From positions 62,001 to 126,000 of the forward strand of contig JAPYXD010000170.1 in the NCBI GenBank assembly GCA_030998225.1: 64,000 nt of DNA. Reading direction: 5' to 3'. The translations under genes were made by a program, and so were the position numbers. The DNA comes from Diplolepis rosae (Eukaryota > Arthropoda > Insecta > Hymenoptera > Diplolepididae). The notes under the pieces were generated by a model. That model was not told the origin of the DNA. It did no database searches and saw nothing but the letters and a program-made list of their open reading frames with translations. This document shows, one piece after another, positions 8,991 through 21,261 of this stretch (positions within the stretch are counted from its first letter, which is position 1; each line of letters begins with the position of its first letter).

Positions 8991-11304
8991 GTAATTATAA
9001 TTTATTTTTTTATCCGTATCAGTTTTAATCTTTAAATTTAATGTTCAAGAGCAAATGCCATATCAGTCAAGTTACTATACAGACAACTTTTATTTTTCGC
9101 AACTTTTCATAATTAATAATTATTCCTTACTGACATTTTAGAATATGTTGAAGGACCTGCTAAAACTGGTCACGTGACTATCCTTTAGCTTTATCAATGA
9201 AAAAAATTAATTTTATTGATTAGTTTTTTATCACAGTGAAGAATTTTTTTCATTAATTAATCTAAAGAGAAGTCACAAGACCTGTTTTAGTAGGCTCTTT
9301 ACATTATCCCAAAAGTTAAACCAAAAATAATATTTAGTTTAGAGAAAAAGTTGTAAACACAATCATTCGTAAATTGACAGTAGTATGCGAAAAGTTATGA
9401 AAGATAAGAAATTAAAAATTTTATGAAGGTTTTTAATAAAAAAAATAATAATTTCATCATACAGTTTTTGAAAATTATAAGCTTAGTAGTAATAGTACTT
9501 CCTCCAGATGATTTTAAAAATTGAAAATAATCATCAAGAGTTGTCAAAGAATGTGAACGTAAAATCTTAGTAACAAATTTATTAAACAAATGCCTAATTC
9601 TGATATTTTCAAAAAAAATAACATTGATAAATACCAATTACTGGCAGAACCATCAATCGAAGGCTTGAATAAAAAAAGATTTCTAAAGCCGTAGCAGGAT
9701 AAGCATGGTCTGGGTGCCCCCCCTCGGATCTGATCCATATTGCGAGGGTAAGTGGCTCCCATTACAAGATAAATTCACCCCGAGTATCAACTCGAAAAAA
9801 ATTTTTTTACAAAAGTTATGAACGAATTTTGAAAAATCAAAGAATCTAATTTTCTCTAAAACGGCTTAACCGATCTTGGTGACTAAAATATATGTTATAG
9901 AGGGTACTAAATAAGTTCTGAAAAAAATTCAAGAACTCGAAAAAGCCATTGGACACGTTGTGACGTCACGAGTAAAAACTGAAAGTCCGAAATCACATAA
10001 ATAAAAAATATAATGTTATAGAACTCTTAAAATCAAATCGAGGTTGTATTAGAAATTTTTTTGTAAAGTTCATACTTTTGACAATAAAAAACAAAATCAA
10101 CAGATTTTTTACACCAGAAAAACCGTGCTTTTGAATGCACAACTTGACGAAAATTGGTTAAGTTATTAGTGAAATTAATATTTTTTGGTGTCAATCTACT
10201 CGTGATGCTTCAGCGATGCCTCCACGCTAATTAAAGTGGTAAAATATTTATAATTTATTAATAATATTTTAATTGAAAGTAAAAACCATGTCTTTCCCTT
10301 TTCCAAGAGGAATAACTTTCGGACCGTTAGTGCTATGAAAAACTTTCAGCGACAAAGTTGTTCCTTAATAAATGAGGCAACTTTTAGGAGGTTTGGAAAT
10401 CAATCAACAAAAAATCAAGTAGTTAAAAGGCGATGTGAAACTGTGAACGCTCGGCACGCGCATGACCGAATCGCACTCTGATTCAACAGTCTTATGTGCC
10501 ATCGTCGATAAAATATTCTTTTTATTGGTGAACAATGAAAAATAATCTTGAAAAAATAATATTTATATTCCAAACTTAATTTACATTAGGTTATATACAT
10601 TTTTTTCATACATCTTTAAAAATTACAGTAAAACGACTAAAAAAATGTATATACAATGCTAATTCAACTGTCTTTGCGAACAATATTCACGCGTCTTTTG
10701 TTTATGTAAGATCATTATTATGAATAGAGAAATATTTCACCACAGACAATCGAAAGCGTGCATATTGTCTGTTAAGGAACTTGTATTTTTACCTAAAATT
10801 TGCACGTATCTGGATTTTTTTTGTACAAAAAAGAGTGAAAATAAAATATTTTCCAAATAGACAAATAGATATGTTTTATGGCTATAACGAAAAACCGAAA
10901 ACCCATGTTCTGGATTCAATGATATGTTGAATAGACCATTGGCTGTTTCGGTTGGAATAAGCAATGAAAAATAACCGACGTTAAAGCCTTGACAAAGTGT
11001 CTAAGTAATAATGGACAACAGTTTTTCAATAATTTATTCAATGTATCGTCAGTCAAAAAATTCAAGAAACTGTTGACAGCTAAAAATTAAAAGATTGTGT
11101 TAAAAAACGGCAACGGTTTGTTTCATGCAATCGTCACTTGATTTTTCATCCATCAGTTTGTTCCTTATATTTTTTTGTTATTCTATTGAAAGTACATACT
11201 ATATGCTATTAATTACAATTCCTCTACTTTTAGCGCAATTAGCACACGCGAAATTAGTTGAAAATACTTGGTTACCTACTTGATTTTGCCTGGTATAGCG
11301 GGAA
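8991..11304 (+). other. Intron 2, proximal part, no gene
   Basis: AT-rich intronic DNA. A short block near 9830-9970 (an 'aaaacggcttaaccgat' context) resembles a repeat seen at 14950-15145, and 'cgacaaagttgttcctta' near 10350 recurs near 50665. I see no supported coding region. Confidence 0.45.
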
Positions 11305-11760
11305 ATGTCAAATTCACTAAAGAACTCCAAGTGCACTGGGTGTAATAAATTATGCAATAAAGTACCTGGTCGAAATGAAAAAATTGAAACTGAAGATTGA
11401 GCATGGAATTCCAGTCATATGCTTCAACGAACAACCGTTGTTCACGCTATTTTGTGTGGAAAATGTCGACTTTCTCAATATAAAAAAAAACAAGCTGGAT
11501 GTTGAAAATAAAAATGATCATCTAAAATCAACTCCTGATGATACTGCAGTCAATATACATCTCAAGACTGAACTAGATGAATAAAATAATAAAAGGATTG
11601 AAGTTCCAATTCAGAGAACCATATTGACTAACAAGTATTGCTATATTTGTTCTGACACAAAAAATATTACTACAGGCGCTCTAATTGACAGAAAAACTGT
11701 CATATTTTTCTCATTTAAAATTTTAAACTCAAAATTTTATAAGTTTGTAAGGCGGTTCTG
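11305..11760 (+). pseudogene. Decayed zinc-finger N-terminal fragment of a DDE-type transposon protein
   Basis: An ATG at 11305 opens a frame containing SKCTGCNKLCNK. It stops at a TGA and continues in the same frame with AILCGKCRLSQYKKKQAGC. After a further break a second cysteine block, TNKYCYICSDTKN, follows near 11626-11670. From memory, paired cysteine blocks of this kind sit at the N terminus of large uncharacterised transposon proteins with a DDE_Tnp_4-type catalytic domain. No catalytic domain follows here. The family assignment is tentative and the fragment cannot be functional. Confidence 0.4.
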
Positions 11761-13130
11761 GAGGACACGTGAGGCTACACGTACCCACTGTGCAGTGTGC
11801 GACGCACAGCGCACGAAGTACGCTCAAGGTTTTCAAATTTTTCGACTATGTTCTACCCTTTCAATCGTTCTAAACATTGAATATGTTATGCAAAATGAAT
11901 CAAAGATTTTTTTTTATGAAAAATGGTGTCGATACGCCAAGCACACTTTGTACAAAAAATTTCTAAAAAATTATCTAATTGTTCTATTTGCACCATTTAT
12001 TCCATAAATTTCTCCTAACATTATACTATTGAGGCCCATAACATATTTTTTGTTCATCGAAATCGGCCCAGACGTTCTCGAGAAATAGTATATGGTATCA
12101 CGATGCTAGGTCAGAAAGTTTGAGCATCCAACATTCTAGCCGTGGGTCGTATACTATTTTTCTTGATCTTCAACCGAATTGAAATTGAAAATCAAAAAAA
12201 ATTTTAAATTAACAAATACCAGAGAAAATTTATTCTTAGATGACAATATTAATATTGATTAACAGTAACTTTAACATCACACAACCAGTAATACTAATCT
12301 TATTGCAATAATTATTATTACTTTTATGAATATAATTATTAATATAAAATAAACCGTGTACATAAATTTTTTGTTTACATACATACATTCATAAAGATGA
12401 ATTAAACAAATTAAACAAACGAATTATACGATGAATTTAGCAGCACTACTGAGCCAAAAAAAAACAAAAAAAAGGCCACAAAAGTCGTTGTTTCTGGAGT
12501 GAAATGCAGCCGGGAGGACCGTACTTTCGGCTAGATCAAGAAAAACTAATTTTTCGATTTTTCTCCTAACCTATATAACTCATATAAAAATTATTTTGCA
12601 GATATAATCTTTTGGGAATTTTATTCTCACGTCAATGCCAACTTATTGTAAAAATCTCAACTAGCTGCGAGCGACTGCAGCACATACATGCTTATCTTGC
12701 TATGCCCTTTGTTTATAAAAATGTTCAAAAAATTTTTAAAAAGAATCTGATGAAACGAAAAGGCAAGAAAAAGTAAAGAGATTTTTCAACTGATGATTTG
12801 CACCGATCTTTATGATACCTTTTACTCGGGAGAAGTATAGAGTTGTGCTGAATTTACGAACTTGTGAGTTTTCTGAAGACGAAGGTACTTTGAAGTGAAA
12901 ATATTGACTTATTCTATAATTGAACTAATACATTAGTTTAAAATTGAAGAATTCTCGCTCTTTTATATTTTTATACGTTAATATTCAAATCAATGTCAAT
13001 AAAATTGTTACAGCTTAATTAATGCTATATTTTTCTACTACACAAAAATTTTAAAACTTTTTTAAAAAAGTCAAGGAAAAGACAGGAAATTTTCATTCTG
13101 AACTTAGCTGGACACCCTAAATGAAATTCA
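11761..13130 (+). other. Intron 2 segment, no gene seen
   Basis: AT-rich sequence without convincing coding potential. A weak inverted similarity ('tttcttgatc' blocks near 12163 and 12536) hints at a decayed TIR element but is too short to call. Confidence 0.4.
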
Positions 13131-14035
13131 CAATAACATATGCATGTACATCGAGACCAAACAATTTATTTTTTACTTAACTTTGTTTATTATGTAGTAC
13201 AAGTAAAACTAGTGGTTAGACAAAACTCTATGCAGAGTAGACAAACGATGCTGACAATTGAACTTGACAATTTGTTTAAACAATATGACCCTTTATGCGT
13301 GTACACCGAGACCAGATAATTTATGTTTTTTTAACTTTGTTTTTTACGCAGGACAAATAAAAATAGTGGTTGGACAAAACTCTATGCAAAATAGACAAAC
13401 GATGCTGACCACTAGAGTTTCCATTAGACATTTTGTTTAAACAATATGACCCTTCATGAATCTACACCGAGACCAGATAATTTCTATTTTACTTAACTTT
13501 GCTATTTACACTGGACAAATAAAACGGGTCCATCAATCTAGCACCTCCCCAATCGGAATTCCTCATTTTTTATATTATAATTTTGGGCTTTTTTTGGGCT
13601 TTTCTGAGATCCATTGCCGATTTTAGGGCTCCAATACTTTTTCCGAAAAATCAAATTTCCTGTGGAGGTTTCTTTTTTAAAAAACAGCCCTCAAGAAATT
13701 AAAGTGTACCAGAATTTTGGGCTTTTGTTGGGCTCTTCGAAAATGTATCTATCGATTTTTGAGCTGCAACCCTTAACATCAAATGCACCCCTGCATGACC
13801 ATGTAGAGACGACTTTAACTAAAAATAATGTTTTTGCAAACTTGGTGGATGTATTGTTTAAACAAATTGTCAAATGGAAACTCTAGTGGTCAGCATTTGG
13901 TCCATTTTGCATACAACCACTAGTTTTATTTGTCCTGCATAATAAACAAAGTTGAGTAAAAAATAAATTGTCTAGTCTCGATATACATGCATATGTCATA
14001 TTGTTATAACAAATTGTCAATTGGAAAAATAACTA
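13131..14035. repeat. About 160-bp tandem repeat units with an inverted copy
   Basis: Two and a half direct units begin near 13138, 13298 and 13458. Each contains 'cgagacca.a.aattta', 'ggacaaaactctatgca' and 'ttgtttaaacaatatgaccc'. An inverted unit occupies about 13850-14030. The intervening 13530-13850 is unrelated and contains a repeated 'ttttgggctttt' motif. The direct and inverted units suggest the remains of a larger inverted-repeat element. Confidence 0.75.
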
Positions 14036-14445
14036 TTTAGTCCCAAGCACGTCCGCTTAGATCAAAATTATGGGTTGTTTTAAATAGCTCTAGTAATGCA
14101 CGAAAGATTAACACCTTCAAAAAATAGGGGGCGAAATTAGATAAACCACCCTTATCGAATAATGGGTTGAGAAAGTGGAAAAATGCTATTTCTTCCCAAG
14201 CACGTTCGCTAAGATCAAAATTTCGGGTTGTTTTGAATAGCTCTAGTGATGCCCGAAAGATTTACACCTTCAAAAAATATGGGTTGAGAAAGTGGAAAAA
14301 TAACTATTTCGTCCCAAGCACGTTCGCTTAGATAAAAATTTTGGGTTGTTTTAAATAGCTCTAGTGATGCCCGAAAGATTGACACCTTCAAAAAATAGGG
14401 TACGAAATTAGATAAACCACCGTTATCGAATAATGGCCTGAAAAT
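14036..14445. repeat. Tandem repeat of three units
   Basis: Three units of about 110-160 bp start at about 14036, 14180 and 14300. They share 'cccaagcacgttcgct', 'gggttgttttaaatagctct' and 'acaccttcaaaaaata'. The middle unit lacks the 'gaaattagataaaccacc' segment. An inverted relative is at 26660-26830, flanking the gypsy element. Confidence 0.75.
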
Positions 14446-15574
14446 GTGTAATATACTCGCATTCATAATAATAATGTGGAAGATTGAACTCCGATTTATT
14501 TAGGGACATCTACGTTCATTTTTTCGCAAACCTTTCTACCCGCAATTCGTGTTGAATAAGATAGCAAAAACTTCTGTATGCAATTTCTTCATAGATGAAA
14601 ACCAGTGACCGAAGCCGATTTTGCCAGTGAAAAATAAGTCTTCCAAAAAATCATATTATCTAATTTATTCAGATTTTCCAACAATGTAGACAGTAAAATG
14701 TAGACACCATTTCATTACTTTTTAACACTTATTACAACATTCTTCTTACATTTCATATTTCCTTGCATAGAAAATAAAATAATCACGTCGGAATTACATT
14801 ATTCTATGTTATGACACAAAACATTCATTGTTTCAATGAAACTTTTGTCGTCTATAATTCAAGAAGAATTTGTTCATTGGGACAAAGAAAACTTGTTCAA
14901 AATAAATTCAAATTTATAAAATTTTTACTGTCTATATTTTGAACAAAGGGCCTAGGGGGGTAAGCATGCAAAAGTTGCCCCCGCACGTATCAAGTTCATA
15001 TTAACACCATAGATGGACATCCATGTGGCACAAACTTCCTCCAAAGAATAACCTTAAAATTTCATTTTTGGAGAAGTTATGGACGGCATAAGTAAAATCA
15101 AGAAAGCCATTTTTCTTGAAAACTACTGAACCGATTTTGATGATAGAAATACACTACCGTCGGAAATTGTGCGCACGGTGCTCGTGATCGCTATTGAAAA
15201 TCACTGCTGACTTTGAACCACGATATCTCGGTGAAAAAAAGAGATAGGGCATTTTAAAAATACAGTTGAAAAGCTTATGAAATTCCACGTCTAGTGATGC
15301 TCAATAAATATTTTTTAACATTCTGAAAATAATACAGCACGTGAGGAGTTAAAAAAAAATTCAAGATTATCTCAAATTCTCTACCTCAACTTCAACTTTT
15401 TGCATGACCTAGGAAAAATTTTTCCAACATCTGAAAATTATACGAGATAAAATCTAAAATCTTATCTTTAATTTAAGCCAAGAAAACTTGAAAATTATTT
15501 ATGCGTACCCGAGATACGATTAAAAATGTTCAATCATATCTAAGTTGAATTTTAATCGACGATCACGATTCTCG
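14446..15574. other. Intronic repeat debris upstream of LINE-A
   Basis: No gene is seen. The part 14945-15145 is a dispersed repeat related to 41067-41200 (shared 'cccgcacgtatcaagt'). The part 15160-15575 may be a decayed TIR element, because 'ctcgtgatcgctattgaaaa' near 15180 has an inverted relative near 15545, but its borders are unclear. Confidence 0.45.
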
Positions 15575-15924
15575 GCCGGTTTGTTGCTCGCCTCCTTCGT
15601 TGAGGCAGGACCGAATACACTGAATATCTGAATCGAAGTTAGTAAAAGAGTGGGGTGGCAGCCGGCAGCGGCAAAGAGACGAAAACCAAGAATCAACACT
15701 TGAAGAACAGCTTCTTGACAGACGTTTGGATGGCGACACGGTGCGTATCGTTCTGCCTGTACTAAGATATATTTTCACATCGAGAGCATAGTGAGACTGC
15801 CGAAGTGACCCTTCTGAGGTGCTGAAAGTGTTTTCCTTTGCGCCTTCCCTATTAAACCGTACTAATCACCCATCCTTTTGAGCATAAGGTAAGTCAAGGG
15901 AAATCATCGAAGGCCGCTGGGCCC

Positions 15925-17310
15925 TTGCCGGCATTGTTGCGCGACATGTCGTCGGAGTCCTTTGACCGTGAGCTCCTGGACGATAATCCAATGCCCTTGG
16001 ACGCCATTCCGGAGCTCGAGGAAAATGTTATTAATAACTCTCTCATTAACCTCAGTAGTGAGGTTCTAACGCTTTCTCAACCAAATGCTGGAAATCATAA
16101 TTCTAACCTCAAAGGTAAACAAACCTCCAAAAAACGCGACTCTACATATATTACCGACTTTATTCCCCCCCCCCCCTAATCAACCCAAAATCCCCCACAT
16201 TTCCAACTAACCAAACAATAACCAATACGATTCTCTTCCTGATAATCGCTACTCAGTGCATAACAAAGGTCCTTATTTTGTCACGGTAGAACCTGTGAAT
16301 CATGTTTCAAAACACCCGATTTTGATTGGCCAGATTCTTCATTCCTCCTTCCCCGGAATCATTAAAAATATTTCTAAATCAAATTTCTCAAGGGTAGAGT
16401 TGAGTGCTATGATGGTAAGGGCGAAAATAAAATCGCAGAAAGCAATAAAACTTCAATAATCATAACCTCAAATCTTTCATTCCCAATTATAGAGTATCAA
16501 TAGAAGGCATTATTAGAGATATTCCTCTCGAAATTGAAATCGACGATATAATTAGATTCGCATCCACAAATCTTAAATGCCCTGTCTTATCAGCCCGTCG
16601 ATTTCTCTCCAAAAAAGATAATGGAGAATTGACCCCTTCTACCACTATACAAATCAGATTTGACGGACAGGATGTCCCTGACTATGTTTATCTTTTCCAT
16701 CTCCGCATCAAGGTTCAACCTTACATTACACAGCCTATGATATGTTTTAATTGTTACAGATTCGGCCATGTGGCAATTCAATGCAAGAAACCACGATGTC
16801 GTTTTTGCGGTGAAGACCCCCACGAAAGCGAATCCACTTGTCCACTAGTAAAGGGCCCGTACCTTTGCATTAATTGCAAAGGACAACACCTGGTCACAGA
16901 TGAAAACTGTCCAAACTATACCGACAAATGTCTCATTAGGAAAATTGCTGCTTATATAAACATACCTATCAAAGACGCTTCTACCTTTTATAATCAAGAG
17001 AAGAAATCCGCTCAATCTACTAACACTTCAATTGACGTCAAAAAACTACTTTCCAAACAAACTCTCCTTCCCAATCAGGTTCCTTCCACCACTCCGCACT
17101 TCAACTATTCTCATTTTCCATCTTTGGGGAATGTGGATCTTGATTCTGCCCTTGGCACTTCAATGCCTCTAAAATGTCAAAACCCAAGTCCCCTCGCAAA
17201 TCGTCACAAAGCAAAACCCAGACCCAGCCGACGTTTCCCCGGCAGCAGTCTAACCTTGGCTCAACCCCTCCCCCTTCTCACAGCCATCATCATCATCATC
17301 TCCACTGGAA
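15925..17310 (+). pseudogene. LINE-A ORF1 (gag-like, CCHC zinc knuckles), frameshifted
   Basis: Starts around 15925 or at the in-frame ATG at 15946 (MSSESFDRELL). The first frame ends just after a run of 12 C (16165-16176). Similarity resumes in another frame with NKGPYFVTVEPVN near 16264, then shifts again before ISLEGI-like sequence near 16500. The conserved part carries knuckles CFNCYRFGHVAIQC, CRFCGEDPHESESTC and CINCKGQHLVTDENC at 16743-16912, then RKIAAYINIPI. ORF1 proteins of this type bind element RNA and package it for target-primed reverse transcription. The C terminus includes a His-rich stretch near 17284-17305 encoded by a CAT run. Several frameshifts make it non-functional. Confidence 0.85.
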
Positions 17311-17675
17311 AATCTTTAAGGAGCGCCTTGATACTTCCCATAGGGATAATTTACATCGATTTGAGAGCTCCGAAGAGGTCCTTCATGCTTATGATGATTT
17401 TTACAGGAGGGTGGACGTGGCCCTTCATATGGCAGATCCCAGACTGGGTGGCGCAACTCATAGGAGAAGATCGTATCCAAATTCCCCCCTGGTGGAATGA
17501 AGAATGTAATAAGCTTTCCCGCATCAGGCTGGCCAAATTCAAGAAATATCTCGCAGTCTCTAGTTACGAAAATTATCTGGATTTTCAAAAATTTGATGCT
17601 CACACCACTAAAAGGCTTAAGCAAATAAAATCCGCTAACTTCAAATCTTTCTGTGAATCCCTCTCTTCGAAATAA
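17311..17675 (+). pseudogene. LINE-A ORF2 linker remnant (endonuclease mostly deleted)
   Basis: After the ORF1 tail, two frames give fragments that belong between endonuclease and RT in this LINE type, including PPWWNEECNKLSRIRLAKFK at about 17488-17547 and LKQIKSANFKSFCESL near 17610-17660. The AP-like endonuclease core that should precede them is absent. The short distance from ORF1 indicates a large internal deletion. The shift from this fragment to the RT fragment at 17653 marks a second deletion. Confidence 0.7.
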
Positions 17676-18340
17676 TGTCATTCCAAATATACTGCTACAC
17701 GATATGCTCCAATTGGGCATTCCAAATCGAATATGCATCTTCGTTTACAATCTAACGATCAAACGAAAGATCTTTTTTAGGATAAATGGCGAAAATAAAG
17801 GCCCCCACATTCTCGCTAAGGGACTACCTCAGGGCTGCATCCTTAGGCCAATCTTATATATGATTTACACCATCCACATTCATAAAGTCATAGACCCAGG
17901 TTGTAAAATCCTGGAATATGCGGACGACATTGCCCTTTCTATAACTTCAGATGATATGGAGGAGGGTGTTCAGATTCTACAACACAGTTTAAACAGTATA
18001 AACTCTTTTCTAAAAAATCTTGGACTCTCTATTTCCCCAACTAAATCCAAACTCATAATCTTTCCCATTCCCATACAAAATTTACCGGATAACATTCACA
18101 TTCAGCTGGATGGTCATCTCATCGAACCACTAGAGAGTGCTGTATTTCTGGGAATTACCTTTCACTGTTCATTGTCCTGGAACTTAAATCTCAAGAGACT
18201 TATAGACCGTGGCACTCAGGTCTTGCACCACTTGAAGTGCTTGAGTGGAACATGGTGGAGATCCCACCCACGGCTACTGCTCATCCTATACCGAGCTTTG
18301 GCTAGAAGCACTTTCGATTACGACTGCCATGCTTTATCTA
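17653..18340 (+). pseudogene. LINE-A reverse transcriptase, N-terminal blocks missing
   Basis: The frame encodes RT from the block LLHDMLQLGIPNRI onwards. LPQGCILRPILY is the template-grip block, and YADDIALS at about 17917-17940 is the catalytic YADD. It is followed by FLKNLGLSISPTKSK and the thumb-like VFLGITFHCSLSWN. The first RT blocks are deleted. It ends at the insertion point of a small element; the same protein continues at 18498 after the duplicated 10 bp. Confidence 0.88.
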
Positions 18341-18497
18341 GCGGGTCGGCCTAAGAGGTGCTGCACCGGGTGGGGTACCCAGTACCCGCCTTTGCGAATG
18401 CGGGTGAGCTTCTCTTTAAGATAGAGGAGTGTGTTCCATAGTGTTCTCTCGGTATACCCGGGCGAGCTACCACCCGCCCCAGCCACAAATCTGCATT
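18341..18497 (+). mobile_element. Short insertion with a 10-bp target duplication (SINE-like?)
   Basis: A 157-bp GC-rich segment is flanked by GCTTTATCTA at 18331-18340 and 18498-18507. Removing it with one copy of the repeat restores the LINE frame exactly (CHALS continuing into MDNNNKLYL). That is direct evidence for an insertion with target-site duplication. It begins 'gcgggtcggcctaagaggtg' and has no coding region, no inverted ends and no recognisable tRNA, 5S or 7SL head. A duplication of 10 bp with no TIRs suggests retroposition of a short RNA or of a truncated LINE end. Confidence 0.8.
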
Positions 18498-19856
18498 GCT
18501 TTATCTATGGATAATAATAACAAATTATACTTAAAACTCACAAAAATTCATAATAAAATCCTACGTACCATCCTGGGCTACCGCATTTCCACCTCAATTG
18601 TTGTAATGTAAACTGAGTTGAAAGAAACTCCCCTCAGAGACAGATTTCAACTCATCTCAGATAAATTTCTTATTAAAACCTTGCATAAAATTCGACATCC
18701 TATCTTTCCCATCTTGGAAGAACTGGACTATAACTCTCAAAATAGTGTAGCTCAATGTCCCTTCAACAAACACTTTTTCCTCTTAAAATCCTTTTAAAAA
18801 TTTAGAGGCTATTCCAGTAGAATTTTGAGGATGTCAATTCCAATATGTCTCCTTATCCCATATGAATCCCAGTTCTTCCAACCTTCGATAGACTTACAAT
18901 TAGGCTCCACAACCCATAATAGTAGATCTCCGGACCTCGTCTTCAATGATCTGGTTTCACTGGAATATCCAGACCACACACATTTTTACACTGACGGGTC
19001 CAAACCCAGTGACTCCTTTTTGGGTCTTTCTGTGTACTCGCCTCAGCTGGACTTTGAATTGAAGTTAAAGATATCAGAAGATGCCTCGATCTACACAGCA
19101 GAGGCTGTTGCAATATGCGAAGCAATCCAGTATAGTTTGGATAACGTTGTTCGCCTTGCTGCCATCTTCTCTGACTCCAAAAGCATTCTACAGGCCTGTC
19201 AGAAGTATAGTTTGAATCCATCAACATCTTATTTGATCTTCAAAATCAGGAACCTACTCTACATAGCTCACACTAACAACCTTTCTATAACCTTAGTATG
19301 GATCCCGGGACATAAGGGAATTAATGGCAATGAGATAGCGGACAACCTGGCAAGACTGGCGGTGGACGATGGCTCATTGGTGGACATGAAGCTTCCACAC
19401 ACGGACATATGGGATACTCACTTTTCAGGTTCCCTCAAGGCTTCAGTTAATAAGTGGATGAGAACCTCATCAGTCGAAAATAAGGGAGTCTACTTCTTTC
19501 AGAATTTTTTCTGCCCTTCTCAACCTAACAAACCCTGATTCAATAAATCAAAGTGGGATAGAAGAACGATTGTTACTATTTCTAGACTTCGCTCCAATCA
19601 TTACAACAAAAATTGCTCCTTTTGCGGCTCCGAGATGCAGGATGTTAACCATGTTGTATGGGTTTGTCCCAAATTCGCGGACTCTCGGAGGCTGATGGAG
19701 GCTTCCCTCATGCAGCATGGATCCTTTCCACCGTTTTCTATAGAACACTTCCTTTATCAACCCAACTCCCGAGGCCTTTCCGTAATCCTCAAATTCCTCA
19801 TCTCAAATGAACTCTGTATTCTAATAATTTCAATGCTGATTCAAAGAAAATTGTGA
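18498..19856 (+). pseudogene. LINE-A ORF2 C-terminal part with RNase H and zinc motif
   Basis: One frame with a few stops runs through HNKILRTILGYRIS, then the RNase H domain. FYTDGSK has the first catalytic Asp, YTAEAVAICEAIQ has the Glu, FSDSKSILQA has the second Asp, and VWIPGHKGINGNEIADNLAR has the conserved His region and final Asp. A TGA at about 19536 is followed in the same frame by RRTIVTISRLRSNHY and the Cys/His motif CSFCG...VNHVVWVCPKF, typical of the C terminus of such LINEs. Other stops lie near 18609 and 18796. RNase H removes the RNA strand during element cDNA synthesis. Confidence 0.88.
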
Positions 19857-20285
19857 ATTATGATTTCTGTGCAACTTATGATATTCCTGGAGACGATTGT
19901 CCCCCCCCCCCCCCCCCGCACCTCATGCATTATTTATGTACGATGATTTCTTTTGCTCCTAATGCTATGCCATTCCCACTAGGTGTCCGGAGTTCTTTGA
20001 CTCCCCCACCCTTTTCAGGTGCAATCACACCAACCCTATATATTTATCAATCATTGCCATGGCCAGATAGGTCAAGCCAATAAGCGCAGAGGAGTGCTCA
20101 ATCTCCGGACCTCGGCTAATAAACACATCCCACGACGTGGGAGAAAGAAAGAAAGAACAACTTCTTGCACATCCGGCAACGTTGCATCGCATATCAGTGA
20201 GCCCAGAACGTGGTAGCTGGTGCTCACATGTGAGTGCACACTGCACACATAATCAAGCGCGCTGTGTTGATGTGTCCCAACCACT

Positions 20286-21240
20286 TCCCTACTATTTTAT
20301 TCTATTTATTTATTTCCATTCTATTTTCTATTTGGCATACTTTATCGGAGCCGAAAAAATAACAAATTCGTAACCTAGCCACATCTGACAAAAATGGTCA
20401 AAATAGGAGCGTTTTTTCTGTTTTTGAAAAAAAACTTGATGAAGAAATCCAAAATTCCAATACTGGTTGCTGATAATTCTCATAAATCTCTTCTAATTAT
20501 CCTAATAACATTATTTGATTAACTAGAAAATTCAATCTTTTAACAATATTATGCGAAATATAAGATGTAATATAATGTATAAGATAAATACGTAAGGTTG
20601 CAAAGTTGTTCGTTTCAATACACTGAGAAACTTTTAGTTAGAATAAATAATAAGACTGAATGAAGATTTAGTATAATAGTGTTTTAAAATGGGGAAAGCC
20701 GAGGATTTATTACATTTATTCATATTATGGCATCGAAATTCAAAAAGAGTCATAACAGTCTTTGAAACGTGTGGAAGTAAAATTAGTATTTTATTTACCA
20801 AATATTATGAATCTCCATTCGAAAATTAATGAACTATTTATATATTATATTTGAAAAATTCATATTATGAATATGAACTTGCCAGAAACCTGGCGACGCG
20901 CAGCAAAAATCAAAACATTCATTCTCGGTTTTTCGTATAATTCGTTTCAGAATGTCGTCCGAGTGCTTCAGACGTTATCCGAATAGCTTCGTAGACTCAA
21001 TCCAAGCCTGCCCAACTCAGTAGTGGCTTATAACCGAGATTTCTTTCGCGTCATGGGAAGCAAGAATAGCCGAGAGGCTTTAGGCGCTAGGAATGCGTTT
21101 AGTTATGTAGATATAGGTAGAGCTAGAGGGTTCAAACCCAAAAGTGATTTTGAAATTTAATTTCAAGCGTATGCAGTTGTAAATAGTTTAGCATTTCGAA
21201 CTTAAATATGTAAATATAAATAAGGTATAATAATATTATT
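20286..21240 (+). other. Intron 2 segment between LINE-A and the gypsy element
   Basis: The part 20335-20400 is a copy of the dispersed repeat at 4520-4600. The rest, including 20930-21120, which is less AT-rich, shows no gene. A SINE body fragment ('tttaaagaatttgaaaatct') at 21238-21262 abuts the left LTR. Confidence 0.45.
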
Positions 21241-21261
21241 TAAAGAATTTGAAAATCTTTC

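Larger units (their letters stand above)
15575..20285 (+). mobile_element. LINE-A: RNase H-bearing non-LTR retrotransposon, decayed
   Basis: The order is 5' leader, ORF1 with CCHC zinc knuckles, ORF2 remnant (linker, reverse transcriptase, RNase H, C-terminal Cys/His motif), then 3' UTR. RNase H downstream of RT, together with a gag-like ORF1 with three knuckles, places it among the I/LOA/Outcast-type clades; I do not assign the clade more finely. Much of the endonuclease and the first RT blocks are deleted. A small element is inserted at 18341. Two long C runs fall inside it. The 3' end is approximate because I see no clear poly-A tail or target duplication. Confidence 0.88.

Noticed and set aside
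13131..14445. CRISPR-like array
   Set aside because: Units are over 100 bp, imperfect, few, without unique spacers of constant length, and in an animal intron.
17316..17738. Minus-strand frame of 140 codons over LINE-A
   Set aside because: It is a shadow of the LINE-A ORF2 linker on the plus strand.
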